Shown here: positions 10,514 through 25,400 of the stretch, piece after piece
Numbering within the stretch: position 1 is the stretch's first letter
Layout of the letters: every line of letters starts with the position of its first letter
Assembly (NCBI GenBank): GCA_963662155.1
Contig: OY759270.1
Coordinates: 52,631,374 to 52,695,373 of the forward strand
DNA length: 64,000 nt
Direction: 5' to 3'
Origin: Lamellibrachia columna
Taxonomy: Eukaryota > Annelida > Polychaeta > Sabellida > Siboglinidae
Made by a program: the position numbers and the translations under genes
Notes under the pieces: generated by a model
Seen by the model: the letters and a program-made list of their open reading frames with translations, nothing else
Told to the model about the DNA's origin: nothing
The model's database searches: none

Positions 10514-13500
10514 TAGCCATCATTGTCATTGGCACTGCCCTACCAACACCTGACTGGGCAGTGCAAGGAGTCATAAGTTGTATCCATCATTGTCATTGCC
10601 CTACCAACACCTGACTGGGCAGTACAATGAGTCATAAGTTGTGTCCATCATTGTCATTGGCACTGCCCTACCAACACTTGACTGGGCAGTGCAAGGAGTC
10701 ATAAGTTGTATCCATCATTGTCATTGGCACTGCCCTACCAACAGTTGACTGGGCAGTGCAAGGAGTCATAAGTTGTATCCATCATTGTCATTGGCACTGC
10801 CCTACCAACAGTTGACTGGGCAGTGCAAGGAGTCATAAGTTGTATCCATCATTGTCATTGCCCTACCAACACCTGACTGGGCAGTACAAGGAGTCATAAG
10901 TTGTATCCATCATTGTCATTGTCATTGCCCTACCAACACCTGACTGGGCAGTACAAGGAGTCATAAGTTGTATCCATCATTGTCATTGGCACTGCCCTAC
11001 CAACACTTGACTGGGCAATGCAAGGAGTCATAAGTTGTATCCATCATTGTCATTGGCACTGCCCTACCAACACTTGACTGGGCAGTGCAAGGAGTCATAA
11101 GTTGTATCCATCATTGTCATTGGCACTGCCCTACCAACACTTGACTGGGCAGTGCAAGGAGTCATAAGTTGTATCCATCATTGTCATTGGCACTGCCCTA
11201 ACAAAACTTGACTGGGCAGTGCAAGGAGTCATAAGTTGTATCCATCATTGTCATTGGCACTGCCCTACCAACACTTGACTGGGCAGTGCAAGGAGTCATA
11301 AGTTGTATCCATCATTGTCATTGGCACTGCCCTACCAACACTTGACTGGGCAGTGCAAGGAGTCATAAGTTGTATCCATCATTGTCATTGGCACTGCCCT
11401 ACCAACACTTGACTGGGCAGTGCAAGGAGTCATAAGTTGTATCCATCATTGTCATTGGCACTGCCCTACCAACACTTGACTGGGCAGTGCAAGGAGTCAT
11501 AAGTTGTATCCATCATTGTCATTGGCACTGCCCTACCAACACTTGACTGGGCAGTGCAAGGAGTCATAAGTTGTATCCATCATTGTCATTGGCACTGCCC
11601 TACCAACACTTGACTGGGCAGTGCAAGGAGTCATAAGTTGTATCCATCATTGTCATTGGCACTGCCCTAACAAAACTTGACTGGGCAGTGCAAGGAGTCA
11701 TAAGTTGTATCCATCATTGTCATTGGCACTGCCCTACCAACACTTGACTGGGCAGTGCAAGGAGTCATAAGTTGTATCCATCATTGTCATTGGCACTGCC
11801 CTACCAACACTTGACTAGGCAGTGCAAGGAGTCATAAGTTGTATCCATCATTGTCATTGGCACTGCCCTACCAACACTTGACTGGGCAGTACAAGGAGTC
11901 ATAAGTTGTATCCATCATTGTCATTGGCACTGCCCTACCAACACTTGACTGGGCAGTGCAAGGAGTCATAAGTTGTATCCATCATTGTCATTGGCACTGC
12001 CCTACCAACACTTGACTGGGCAGTGCAAGGAGTCATAAGTTGTATCCATCATTGTCATTGGCACTGCCCTAACAAAACTTGACTGGGCAGTGCAAGGAGT
12101 CATAAGTTGTATCCATCATTGTCATTGGCACTGCCCTAACAAAACTTGACTGGGCAGTGCAAGGAGTCATAAGTTGTATCCATCATTGTCATTGGCACTG
12201 CCCTACCAACACTTGACTGGGCAGTACAAGGAGTCATAAGTTGTATCCATCATTGTCATTGGCATTGCCCTACGAACACTTGACTGGGTAGTGCAAGGAG
12301 TCATAAGTTGTATCCATCATTGTCATTGGCACTGCCCTACCAACACCTGACTGGGCAGTGCAAGGAGCCATAAGTTGTATCCATCATTGTCATTGGCACT
12401 GCCCTACCAACACTTGACTGGGCAATGCAAGGAGTCATAAGTTGTATCCATCATTGTCATTGGCACTGCCCTACCAACACTTGACTGGGCAGTGCAAGGA
12501 GTCATAAGTTGTATCCATCATTGTCATTGGCACTGCCCTAACAAAACTTGACTGGGCAGTGCAAGGAGTCATAAGTTGTATCCATCATTGTCATTGTCAT
12601 TGCCCTACCAACACCTGACTGGGCAGTACAAGGAGTCATAAGTTGTATCCATCATTATCATTGGCACTGCCCTACCAACACCTGACTGGGCAGTGCAAGG
12701 AGTCATAAGTTGTAGCCATCATTGTCATTGGCACTGCCCTACCAACACCTGACTGGGCAGTGCAAGGAGTCATAAGTTGTATCCATCATTGTCATTGCCC
12801 TACCAACACCTGACTGGGCAGTACAATGAGTCATAAGTTGTGTCCATCATTGTCATTGGCACTGCCCTACCAACACTTGACTGGGCAGTGCAAGGAGTCA
12901 TAAGTTGTATCCATCATTGTCATTGGCACTGCCCTACCAACAGTTGACTGGGCAGTGCAAGGAGTCATAAGTTGTATCCATCATTGTCATTGGCACTGCC
13001 CTACCAACAGTTGACTGGGCAGTGCAAGGAGTCATAAGTTGTATCCATCATTGTCATTGCCCTACCAACACCTGACTGGGCAGTACAAGGAGTCATAAGT
13101 TGTATCCATCATTGTCATTGTCATTGCCCTACCAACACCTGACTGGGCAGTACAAGGAGTCATAAGTTGTATCCATCATTGTCATTGGCACTGCCCTACC
13201 AACACTTGACTGGGCAATGCAAGGAGTCATAAGTTGTATCCATCATTGTCATTGGCACTGCCCTACCAACACTTGACTGGGCAGTGCAAGGAGTCATAAG
13301 TTGTATCCATCATTGTCATTGGCACTGCCCTACCAACACTTGACTGGGCAGTGCAAGGAGTCATAAGTTGTATCCATCATTGTCATTGGCACTGCCCTAA
13401 CAAAACTTGACTGGGCAGTGCAAGGAGTCATAAGTTGTATCCATCATTGTCATTGGCACTGCCCTACCAACACTTGACTGGGCAGTGCAAGGAGTCATAA

Positions 13501-16440
13501 GTTGTATCCATCATTGTCATTGGCACTGCCCTACCAACACTTGACTGGGCAGTGCAAGGAGTCATAAGTTGTATCCATCATTGTCATTGGCACTGCCCTA
13601 CCAACACTTGACTGGGCAGTGCAAGGAGTCATAAGTTGTATCCATCATTGTCATTGGCACTGCCCTACCAACACTTGACTGGGCAGTGCAAGGAGTCATA
13701 AGTTGTATCCATCATTGTCATTGGCACTGCCCTACCAACACTTGACTGGGCAGTGCAAGGAGTCATAAGTTGTATCCATCATTGTCATTGGCACTGCCCT
13801 ACCAACACTTGACTGGGCAGTGCAAGGAGTCATAAGTTGTATCCATCATTGTCATTGGCACTGCCCTAACAAAACTTGACTGGGCAGTGCAAGGAGTCAT
13901 AAGTTGTATCCATCATTGTCATTGGCACTGCCCTACCAACACTTGACTGGGCAGTGCAAGGAGTCATAAGTTGTATCCATCATTGTCATTGGCACTGCCC
14001 TACCAACACTTGACTAGGCAGTGCAAGGAGTCATAAGTTGTATCCATCATTGTCATTGGCACTGCCCTACCAACACTTGACTGGGCAGTACAAGGAGTCA
14101 TAAGTTGTATCCATCATTGTCATTGGCACTGCCCTACCAACACTTGACTGGGCAGTGCAAGGAGTCATAAGTTGTATCCATCATTGTCATTGGCACTGCC
14201 CTACCAACACTTGACTGGGCAGTGCAAGGAGTCATAAGTTGTATCCATCATTGTCATTGGCACTGCCCTAACAAAACTTGACTGGGCAGTGCAAGGAGTC
14301 ATAAGTTGTATCCATCATTGTCATTGGCACTGCCCTAACAAAACTTGACTGGGCAGTGCAAGGAGTCATAAGTTGTATCCATCATTGTCATTGGCACTGC
14401 CCTACCAACACTTGACTGGGCAGTACAAGGAGTCATAAGTTGTATCCATCATTGTCATTGGCATTGCCCTACGAACACTTGACTGGGTAGTGCAAGGAGT
14501 CATAAGTTGTATCCATCATTGTCATTGGCACTGCCCTACCAACACCTGACTGGGCAGTGCAAGGAGTCATAAGTTGTAGCCATCATTGTCATTGGCACTG
14601 CCCTACCAACACCTGACTGGGCAGTGCAAGGAGTCATAAGTTGTATCCATCATTGTCATTGCCCTACCAACACCTGACTGGGCAGTACAATGAGTCATAA
14701 GTTGTGTCCATCATTGTCATTGGCACTGCCCTACCAACACTTGACTGGGCAGTGCAAGGAGTCATAAGTTGTATCCATCATTGTCATTGGCACTGCCCTA
14801 CCAACAGTTGACTGGGCAGTGCAAGGAGTCATAAGTTGTATCCATCATTGTCATTGGCACTGCCCTACCAACAGTTGACTGGGCAGTGCAAGGAGTCATA
14901 AGTTGTATCCATCATTGTCATTGCCCTACCAACACCTGACTGGGCAGTACAAGGAGTCATAAGTTGTATCCATCATTGTCATTGTCATTGCCCTACCAAC
15001 ACCTGACTGGGCAGTACAAGGAGTCATAAGTTGTATCCATCATTGTCATTGGCACTGCCCTACCAACACTTGACTGGGCAATGCAAGGAGTCATAAGTTG
15101 TATCCATCATTGTCATTGGCACTGCCCTACCAACACTTGACTGGGCAGTGCAAGGAGTCATAAGTTGTATCCATCATTGTCATTGGCACTGCCCTACCAA
15201 CACTTGACTGGGCAGTGCAAGGAGTCATAAGTTGTATCCATCATTGTCATTGGCACTGCCCTAACAAAACTTGACTGGGCAGTGCAAGGAGTCATAAGTT
15301 GTATCCATCATTGTCATTGGCACTGCCCTACCAACACTTGACTGGGCAGTGCAAGGAGTCATAAGTTGTATCCATCATTGTCATTGGCACTGCCCTACCA
15401 ACACTTGACTGGGCAGTGCAAGGAGTCATAAGTTGTATCCATCATTGTCATTGGCACTGCCCTACCAACACTTGACTGGGCAGTGCAAGGAGTCATAAGT
15501 TGTATCCATCATTGTCATTGGCACTGCCCTACCAACACTTGACTGGGCAGTGCAAGGAGTCATAAGTTGTATCCATCATTGTCATTGGCACTGCCCTACC
15601 AACACTTGACTGGGCAGTGCAAGGAGTCATAAGTTGTATCCATCATTGTCATTGGCACTGCCCTACCAACACTTGACTGGGCAGTGCAAGGAGTCATAAG
15701 TTGTATCCATCATTGTCATTGGCACTGCCCTAACAAAACTTGACTGGGCAGTGCAAGGAGTCATAAGTTGTATCCATCATTGTCATTGGCACTGCCCTAC
15801 CAACACTTGACTGGGCAGTGCAAGGAGTCATAAGTTGTATCCATCATTGTCATTGGCACTGCCCTACCAACACTTGACTAGGCAGTGCAAGGAGTCATAA
15901 GTTGTATCCATCATTGTCATTGGCACTGCCCTACCAACACTTGACTGGGCAGTACAAGGAGTCATAAGTTGTATCCATCATTGTCATTGGCACTGCCCTA
16001 CCAACACTTGACTGGGCAGTGCAAGGAGTCATAAGTTGTATCCATCATTGTCATTGGCACTGCCCTACCAACACTTGACTGGGCAGTGCAAGGAGTCATA
16101 AGTTGTATCCATCATTGTCATTGGCACTGCCCTAACAAAACTTGACTGGGCAGTGCAAGGAGTCATAAGTTGTATCCATCATTGTCATTGGCACTGCCCT
16201 AACAAAACTTGACTGGGCAGTGCAAGGAGTCATAAGTTGTATCCATCATTGTCATTGGCACTGCCCTACCAACACTTGACTGGGCAGTACAAGGAGTCAT
16301 AAGTTGTATCCATCATTGTCATTGGCATTGCCCTACGAACACTTGACTGGGTAGTGCAAGGAGTCATAAGTTGTATCCATCATTGTCATTGGCACTGCCC
16401 TACCAACACCTGACTGGGCAGTGCAAGGAGTCATAAGTTG
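10514..16440. repeat. 1864-bp higher-order repeat (28 monomers)
   Basis: The diagnostic variant TTGTAGCCATC occurs at 9,253, 10,514, 12,713, 14,577, 20,315 and 22,179. The spacing 12,713-14,577 and 20,315-22,179 is 1864 bp, which equals 26 monomers of 67 plus 2 of 61. TTGACTAGG recurs at the same offset (14,010 and 15,874). The 10,514-12,713 spacing is 2199, which is 1864 plus five monomers (335 bp). So one unit carries an extra five-monomer block. Confidence 0.85.
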
Positions 16441-19400
16441 TATCCATCATTGTCATTGGCACTGCCCTACCAACACTTGACTGGGCAATGCAAGGAGTCA
16501 TAAGTTGTATCCATCATTGTCATTGGCACTGCCCTACCAACACTTGACTGGGCAGTGCAAGGAGTCATAAGTTGTATCCATCATTGTCATTGGCATTGCC
16601 CTACGAACACTTGACTGGGTAGTGCAAGGAGTCATAAGTTGTATCCATCATTGTCATTGGCACTGCCCTACCAACACTTGACTGGGCAGTGCAAGGAGTC
16701 ATAAGTTGTATCCATCATTGTCATTGGCACTGCCCTACCAACACTTGACTGGGCAATGCAAGGAGTCATAAGTTGTATCCATCATTGTCATTGGCACTGC
16801 CCTACCAACACTTGACTGGGCAGTGCAAGGAGTCATAAGTTGTATCCATCATTGTCATTGGCACTGCCCTAACAAAACTTGACTGGGCAGTGCAAGGAGT
16901 CATAAGTTGTATCCATCATTGTCATTGTCATTGCCCTACCAACACCTGACTGGGCAGTACAAGGAGTCATAAGTTGTATCCATCATTATCATTGGCACTG
17001 CCCTACCAACACCTGACTGGGCAGTGCAAGGAGTCATAAGTTGTATCCATCATTGTCATTGCCCTACCAACACCTGACTGGGCAGTACAAGGAGTCATAA
17101 TTTGTATCCATCATTGTCATTGGCACTGCCCTACCAACACCTGACTGGGCAGTGCAAGGAGTCATAAGTTGTATCCATCATTGTCATTGCCCTACCAACA
17201 CCTGACTGGGCAGTGCAAGGAGTCATAAGTTGTATCCATCATTGCCATTGACACTGCCCTACCAACACTTGACTGGGCAGTACAAGGAGTCATAAGTTGT
17301 ATCCATCATTGTCATTGGCACTGCCCTACCAACACTTGACTGGGCAGTGAAAGGAGTCATAAGTTGTATCCATCATTGTCATTGGCACTGCCCTACCAAC
17401 ACTTGACTGGGCAGTACAAGGAGTCATAAGTTGTATTCATCATTGTCATTGGCACTGCCCTACCAACAGTTGACTGGGCAGTGCAAGGAGTCATAAGTTG
17501 TATCCATCATTGTCATTGGCACTGCCCTACCAACACTTGACTGGGCAATGCAAGGAGTCATAAGTTGTATCCATCATTGTCATTGACACTGCCCTACCAA
17601 AACCTGACTGGGTAGTCCAAGGAGTCATAAGTTGTATCCATCATTGTCATTGGCACTGCCCTACCAAAACTTGACTGGGCAGTGCAAGGAGTCATAAGTT
17701 GTATCCATCATTGTCATTGGCATTGTCCTACGAACACTTGACTGGGTAGTGCAAGGAGTCATAAGTTGTATCCATCATTGCCATTGGCACTGCCCTACCA
17801 ACACTTGACTGGGCAGTGCAAGGAGTCATAAGTTGTATCCATCATTGTCATTGGCACTGCCCTACCAACACTTGACTGGGTAGTGCAAAAAGTCATAAGT
17901 TGTATCCATCATTGCCATTGGCACTGTCCTACCAACACTTCACTGGGTAGTGCAAGGAGTCATAAGTTGTATCCATCATTGTCATTGACACTGCCCTACC
18001 AACACTTGACTGGGCAGTGCAAGGAGTCATAAGTTGTATCCATCATTGTTATTGACACTGCCCTACCAACACTTGACTGGGCAGTGCAAGGAGTCATAAG
18101 TTGTATCCATCATTGTCATTGGCACTGCCCTACCAACACTTGACTGGGCAGTGCAAGGAGTCATAAGTTGTATCCATCATTGTCATTGGCACTGCCCTAC
18201 CAACACTTGACTGGGCAGTGCAAGGAGTCATAAGTTGTATCCATCATTGTCATTGGCACTGGCCTACCAACACTTGACTGGGCAGTGCAAGGAGTCATAA
18301 GTTGTATCCATCATTGTCATTGGCACTGTCCTACCAACACTTGACTGGGCAGTGCAAGGAGTCATAAGTTGTATCCATCATTGTCATTGGCACTGCCCTA
18401 CCAACACCTGACTGGGTAGTCCAAGGAGTCATAAGTTGTATCCATCTTTGTCATTGGCACTGCCCTACCAACACTTGACTGGGCAGTGCAAGGAGTCATA
18501 AGTTGTATCCATCATTGTCATTGGCACTGCCCTACCAACACTTGACTGGGCAGTGCAAGGAGTCATAAGTTGTATCCATCATTGTCATTGGCACTGGCCT
18601 ACCAACACTTGACTGGGCAGTGCAAGGAGTCATAAGTTGTATCCATCATTGTCATTGACACTGCCCTACCAACACTTGACTGGGCAGTGCAAGGAGTCAT
18701 AAGTTGTATCCATCATTGTCATTGGCACTGCCCTACCAACACTTGACTGGGCAGTGCAAGGAGTCATAAGTTGTATCCATCATTGTCATTGGCACTGCCC
18801 TTCCAACACCTGACTGGGCAGTGCAAGGAGTCATAAGTTGTATCCATCATTGTCATTGGCACTGCCCTACCAACACCTGACTGGGTAGTCCAAGGAGTCA
18901 TAAGTTGTATCCATCATTGTCATTGGCACTGCCCTACCAACACTTGACTGGGCAGTGCAAGGAGTCATAAGTTGTATCCATCATTGTCATTGGCACTGCC
19001 CTACCAACACTTGACTGGGCAGTGCAAGGAGTCATAAGTTGTATCCATCATTGTCATTGGCACTGCCCTACCAACACTTGACTGGGCAGTGCAAGGAGTC
19101 ATAAGTTGTATCCATCATTGTCATTGGCACTGCCCTACCAACACTTGACTGGGCAGTGCAAGGAGTCATAAGTTGTATCCATCATTGTCATTGGCACTGC
19201 CCTACCAACACTTGACTGGGCAGTGCAAGGAGTCATAAGTTGTATCCATCATTGTCATTGGCACTGCCCTAACAAAACTTGACTGGGCAGTGCAAGGAGT
19301 CATAAGTTGTATCCATCATTGTCATTGGCACTGCCCTACCAACACTTGACTGGGCAGTGCAAGGAGTCATAAGTTGTATCCATCATTGTCATTGGCACTG

Positions 19401-22400
19401 CCCTACCAACACTTGACTAGGCAGTGCAAGGAGTCATAAGTTGTATCCATCATTGTCATTGGCACTGCCCTACCAACACTTGACTGGGCAGTACAAGGAG
19501 TCATAAGTTGTATCCATCATTGTCATTGGCACTGCCCTACCAACACTTGACTGGGCAGTGCAAGGAGTCATAAGTTGTATCCATCATTGTCATTGGCACT
19601 GCCCTACCAACACTTGACTGGGCAGTGCAAGGAGTCATAAGTTGTATCCATCATTGTCATTGGCACTGCCCTAACAAAACTTGACTGGGCAGTGCAAGGA
19701 GTCATAAGTTGTATCCATCATTGTCATTGGCACTGCCCTAACAAAACTTGACTGGGCAGTGCAAGGAGTCATAAGTTGTATCCATCATTGTCATTGGCAC
19801 TGCCCTACCAACACTTGACTGGGCAGTACAAGGAGTCATAAGTTGTATCCATCATTGTCATTGGCATTGCCCTACGAACACTTGACTGGGTAGTGCAAGG
19901 AGTCATAAGTTGTATCCATCATTGTCATTGGCACTGCCCTACCAACACCTGACTGGGCAGTGCAAGGAGTCATAAGTTGTATCCATCATTGTCATTGGCA
20001 CTGCCCTACCAACACTTGACTGGGCAGTGCAAGGAGTCATAAGTTGTATCCATCATTGTCATTGGCACTGCCCTACCAACACTTGACTGGGCAGTGCAAG
20101 GAGTCATAAGTTGTATCCATCATTGTCATTGGCACTGCCCTAACAAAACTTGACTGGGCAGTGCAAGGAGTCATAAGTTGTATCCATCATTGTCATTGTC
20201 ATTGCCCTACCAACACCTGACTGGGCAGTACAAGGAGTCATAAGTTGTATCCATCATTATCATTGGCACTGCCCTACCAACACCTGACTGGGCAGTGCAA
20301 GGAGTCATAAGTTGTAGCCATCATTGTCATTGGCACTGCCCTACCAACACCTGACTGGGCAGTGCAAGGAGTCATAAGTTGTATCCATCATTGTCATTGC
20401 CCTACCAACACCTGACTGGGCAGTACAATGAGTCATAAGTTGTGTCCATCATTGTCATTGGCACTGCCCTACCAACACTTGACTGGGCAGTGCAAGGAGT
20501 CATAAGTTGTATCCATCATTGTCATTGGCACTGCCCTACCAACAGTTGACTGGGCAGTGCAAGGAGTCATAAGTTGTATCCATCATTGTCATTGGCACTG
20601 CCCTACCAACAGTTGACTGGGCAGTGCAAGGAGTCATAAGTTGTATCCATCATTGTCATTGCCCTACCAACACCTGACTGGGCAGTACAAGGAGTCATAA
20701 GTTGTATCCATCATTGTCATTGTCATTGCCCTACCAACACCTGACTGGGCAGTACAAGGAGTCATAAGTTGTATCCATCATTGTCATTGGCACTGCCCTA
20801 CCAACACTTGACTGGGCAATGCAAGGAGTCATAAGTTGTATCCATCATTGTCATTGGCACTGCCCTACCAACACTTGACTGGGCAGTGCAAGGAGTCATA
20901 AGTTGTATCCATCATTGTCATTGGCACTGCCCTACCAACACTTGACTGGGCAGTGCAAGGAGTCATAAGTTGTATCCATCATTGTCATTGGCACTGCCCT
21001 AACAAAACTTGACTGGGCAGTGCAAGGAGTCATAAGTTGTATCCATCATTGTCATTGGCACTGCCCTACCAACACTTGACTGGGCAGTGCAAGGAGTCAT
21101 AAGTTGTATCCATCATTGTCATTGGCACTGCCCTACCAACACTTGACTGGGCAGTGCAAGGAGTCATAAGTTGTATCCATCATTGTCATTGGCACTGCCC
21201 TACCAACACTTGACTGGGCAGTGCAAGGAGTCATAAGTTGTATCCATCATTGTCATTGGCACTGCCCTACCAACACTTGACTGGGCAGTGCAAGGAGTCA
21301 TAAGTTGTATCCATCATTGTCATTGGCACTGCCCTACCAACACTTGACTGGGCAGTGCAAGGAGTCATAAGTTGTATCCATCATTGTCATTGGCACTGCC
21401 CTACCAACACTTGACTGGGCAGTGCAAGGAGTCATAAGTTGTATCCATCATTGTCATTGGCACTGCCCTAACAAAACTTGACTGGGCAGTGCAAGGAGTC
21501 ATAAGTTGTATCCATCATTGTCATTGGCACTGCCCTACCAACACTTGACTGGGCAGTGCAAGGAGTCATAAGTTGTATCCATCATTGTCATTGGCACTGC
21601 CCTACCAACACTTGACTAGGCAGTGCAAGGAGTCATAAGTTGTATCCATCATTGTCATTGGCACTGCCCTACCAACACTTGACTGGGCAGTACAAGGAGT
21701 CATAAGTTGTATCCATCATTGTCATTGGCACTGCCCTACCAACACTTGACTGGGCAGTGCAAGGAGTCATAAGTTGTATCCATCATTGTCATTGGCACTG
21801 CCCTACCAACACTTGACTGGGCAGTGCAAGGAGTCATAAGTTGTATCCATCATTGTCATTGGCACTGCCCTAACAAAACTTGACTGGGCAGTGCAAGGAG
21901 TCATAAGTTGTATCCATCATTGTCATTGGCACTGCCCTAACAAAACTTGACTGGGCAGTGCAAGGAGTCATAAGTTGTATCCATCATTGTCATTGGCACT
22001 GCCCTACCAACACTTGACTGGGCAGTACAAGGAGTCATAAGTTGTATCCATCATTGTCATTGGCATTGCCCTACGAACACTTGACTGGGTAGTGCAAGGA
22101 GTCATAAGTTGTATCCATCATTGTCATTGGCACTGCCCTACCAACACCTGACTGGGCAGTGCAAGGAGTCATAAGTTGTAGCCATCATTGTCATTGGCAC
22201 TGCCCTACCAACACCTGACTGGGCAGTGCAAGGAGTCATAAGTTGTATCCATCATTGTCATTGCCCTACCAACACCTGACTGGGCAGTACAATGAGTCAT
22301 AAGTTGTGTCCATCATTGTCATTGGCACTGCCCTACCAACACTTGACTGGGCAGTGCAAGGAGTCATAAGTTGTATCCATCATTGTCATTGGCACTGCCC

Positions 22401-25400
22401 TACCAACAGTTGACTGGGCAGTGCAAGGAGTCATAAGTTGTATCCATCATTGTCATTGGCACTGCCCTACCAACAGTTGACTGGGCAGTGCAAGGAGTCA
22501 TAAGTTGTATCCATCATTGTCATTGCCCTACCAACACCTGACTGGGCAGTACAAGGAGTCATAAGTTGTATCCATCATTGTCATTGTCATTGCCCTACCA
22601 ACACCTGACTGGGCAGTACAAGGAGTCATAAGTTGTATCCATCATTGTCATTGGCACTGCCCTACCAACACTTGACTGGGCAATGCAAGGAGTCATAAGT
22701 TGTATCCATCATTGTCATTGGCACTGCCCTACCAACACTTGACTGGGCAGTGCAAGGAGTCATAAGTTGTATCCATCATTGTCATTGGCACTGCCCTACC
22801 AACACTTGACTGGGCAGTGCAAGGAGTCATAAGTTGTATCCATCATTGTCATTGGCACTGCCCTAACAAAACTTGACTGGGCAGTGCAAGGAGTCATAAG
22901 TTGTATCCATCATTGTCATTGGCACTGCCCTACCAACACTTGACTGGGCAGTGCAAGGAGTCATAAGTTGTATCCATCATTGTCATTGGCACTGCCCTAC
23001 CAACACTTGACTGGGCAGTGCAAGGAGTCATAAGTTGTATCCATCATTGTCATTGGCACTGCCCTACCAACACTTGACTGGGCAGTGCAAGGAGTCATAA
23101 GTTGTATCCATCATTGTCATTGGCACTGCCCTACCAACACTTGACTGGGCAGTGCAAGGAGTCATAAGTTGTATCCATCATTGTCATTGGCACTGCCCTA
23201 CCAACACTTGACTGGGCAGTGCAAGGAGTCATAAGTTGTATCCATCATTGTCATTGGCACTGCCCTACCAACACTTGACTGGGCAGTGCAAGGAGTCATA
23301 AGTTGTATCCATCATTGTCATTGGCACTGCCCTAACAAAACTTGACTGGGCAGTGCAAGGAGTCATAAGTTGTATCCATCATTGTCATTGGCACTGCCCT
23401 ACCAACACTTGACTGGGCAGTGCAAGGAGTCATAAGTTGTATCCATCATTGTCATTGGCACTGCCCTACCAACACTTGACTAGGCAGTGCAAGGAGTCAT
23501 AAGTTGTATCCATCATTGTCATTGGCACTGCCCTACCAACACTTGACTGGGCAGTACAAGGAGTCATAAGTTGTATCCATCATTGTCATTGGCACTGCCC
23601 TACCAACACTTGACTGGGCAGTGCAAGGAGTCATAAGTTGTATCCATCATTGTCATTGGCACTGCCCTACCAACACTTGACTGGGCAGTGCAAGGAGTCA
23701 TAAGTTGTATCCATCATTGTCATTGGCACTGCCCTAACAAAACTTGACTGGGCAGTGCAAGGAGTCATAAGTTGTATCCATCATTGTCATTGGCACTGCC
23801 CTAACAAAACTTGACTGGGCAGTGCAAGGAGTCATAAGTTGTATCCATCATTGTCATTGGCACTGCCCTACCAACACTTGACTGGGCAGTACAAGGAGTC
23901 ATAAGTTGTATCCATCATTGTCATTGGCATTGCCCTACGAACACTTGACTGGGTAGTGCAAGGAGTCATAAGTTGTATCCATCATTGTCATTGGCACTGC
24001 CCTACCAACACCTGACTGGGCAGTGCAAGGAGTCATAAGTTGTATCCATCATTGTCATTGGCACTGCCCTACCAACACTTGACTGGGCAATGCAAGGAGT
24101 CATAAGTTGTATCCATCATTGTCATTGGCACTGCCCTACCAACACTTGACTGGGCAGTGCAAGGAGTCATAAGTTGTATCCATCATTGTCATTGGCATTG
24201 CCCTACGAACACTTGACTGGGTAGTGCAAGGAGTCATAAGTTGTATCCATCATTGTCATTGGCACTGCCCTACCAACACTTGACTGGGCAGTGCAAGGAG
24301 TCATAAGTTGTATCCATCATTGTCATTGGCACTGCCCTACCAACACTTGACTGGGCAATGCAAGGAGTCATAAGTTGTATCCATCATTGTCATTGGCACT
24401 GCCCTACCAACACTTGACTGGGCAGTGCAAGGAGTCATAAGTTGTATCCATCATTGTCATTGGCACTGCCCTAACAAAACTTGACTGGGCAGTGCAAGGA
24501 GTCATAAGTTGTATCCATCATTGTCATTGTCATTGCCCTACCAACACCTGACTGGGCAGTACAAGGAGTCATAAGTTGTATCCATCATTATCATTGGCAC
24601 TGCCCTACCAACACCTGACTGGGCAGTGCAAGGAGTCATAAGTTGTATCCATCATTGTCATTGCCCTACCAACACCTGACTGGGCAGTACAAGGAGTCAT
24701 AATTTGTATCCATCATTGTCATTGGCACTGCCCTACCAACACCTGACTGGGCAGTGCAAGGAGTCATAAGTTGTATCCATCATTGTCATTGCCCTACCAA
24801 CACCTGACTGGGCAGTGCAAGGAGTCATAAGTTGTATCCATCATTGCCATTGACACTGCCCTACCAACACTTGACTGGGCAGTACAAGGAGTCATAAGTT
24901 GTATCCATCATTGTCATTGGCACTGCCCTACCAACACTTGACTGGGCAGTGAAAGGAGTCATAAGTTGTATCCATCATTGTCATTGGCACTGCCCTACCA
25001 ACACTTGACTGGGCAGTACAAGGAGTCATAAGTTGTATTCATCATTGTCATTGGCACTGCCCTACCAACAGTTGACTGGGCAGTGCAAGGAGTCATAAGT
25101 TGTATCCATCATTGTCATTGGCACTGCCCTACCAACACTTGACTGGGCAATGCAAGGAGTCATAAGTTGTATCCATCATTGTCATTGACACTGCCCTACC
25201 AAAACCTGACTGGGTAGTCCAAGGAGTCATAAGTTGTATCCATCATTGTCATTGGCACTGCCCTACCAAAACTTGACTGGGCAGTGCAAGGAGTCATAAG
25301 TTGTATCCATCATTGTCATTGTCATTGTCCTACGAACACTTGACTGGGTAGTGCAAGGAGTCATAAGTTGTATCCATCATTGCCATTGGCACTGCCCTAC

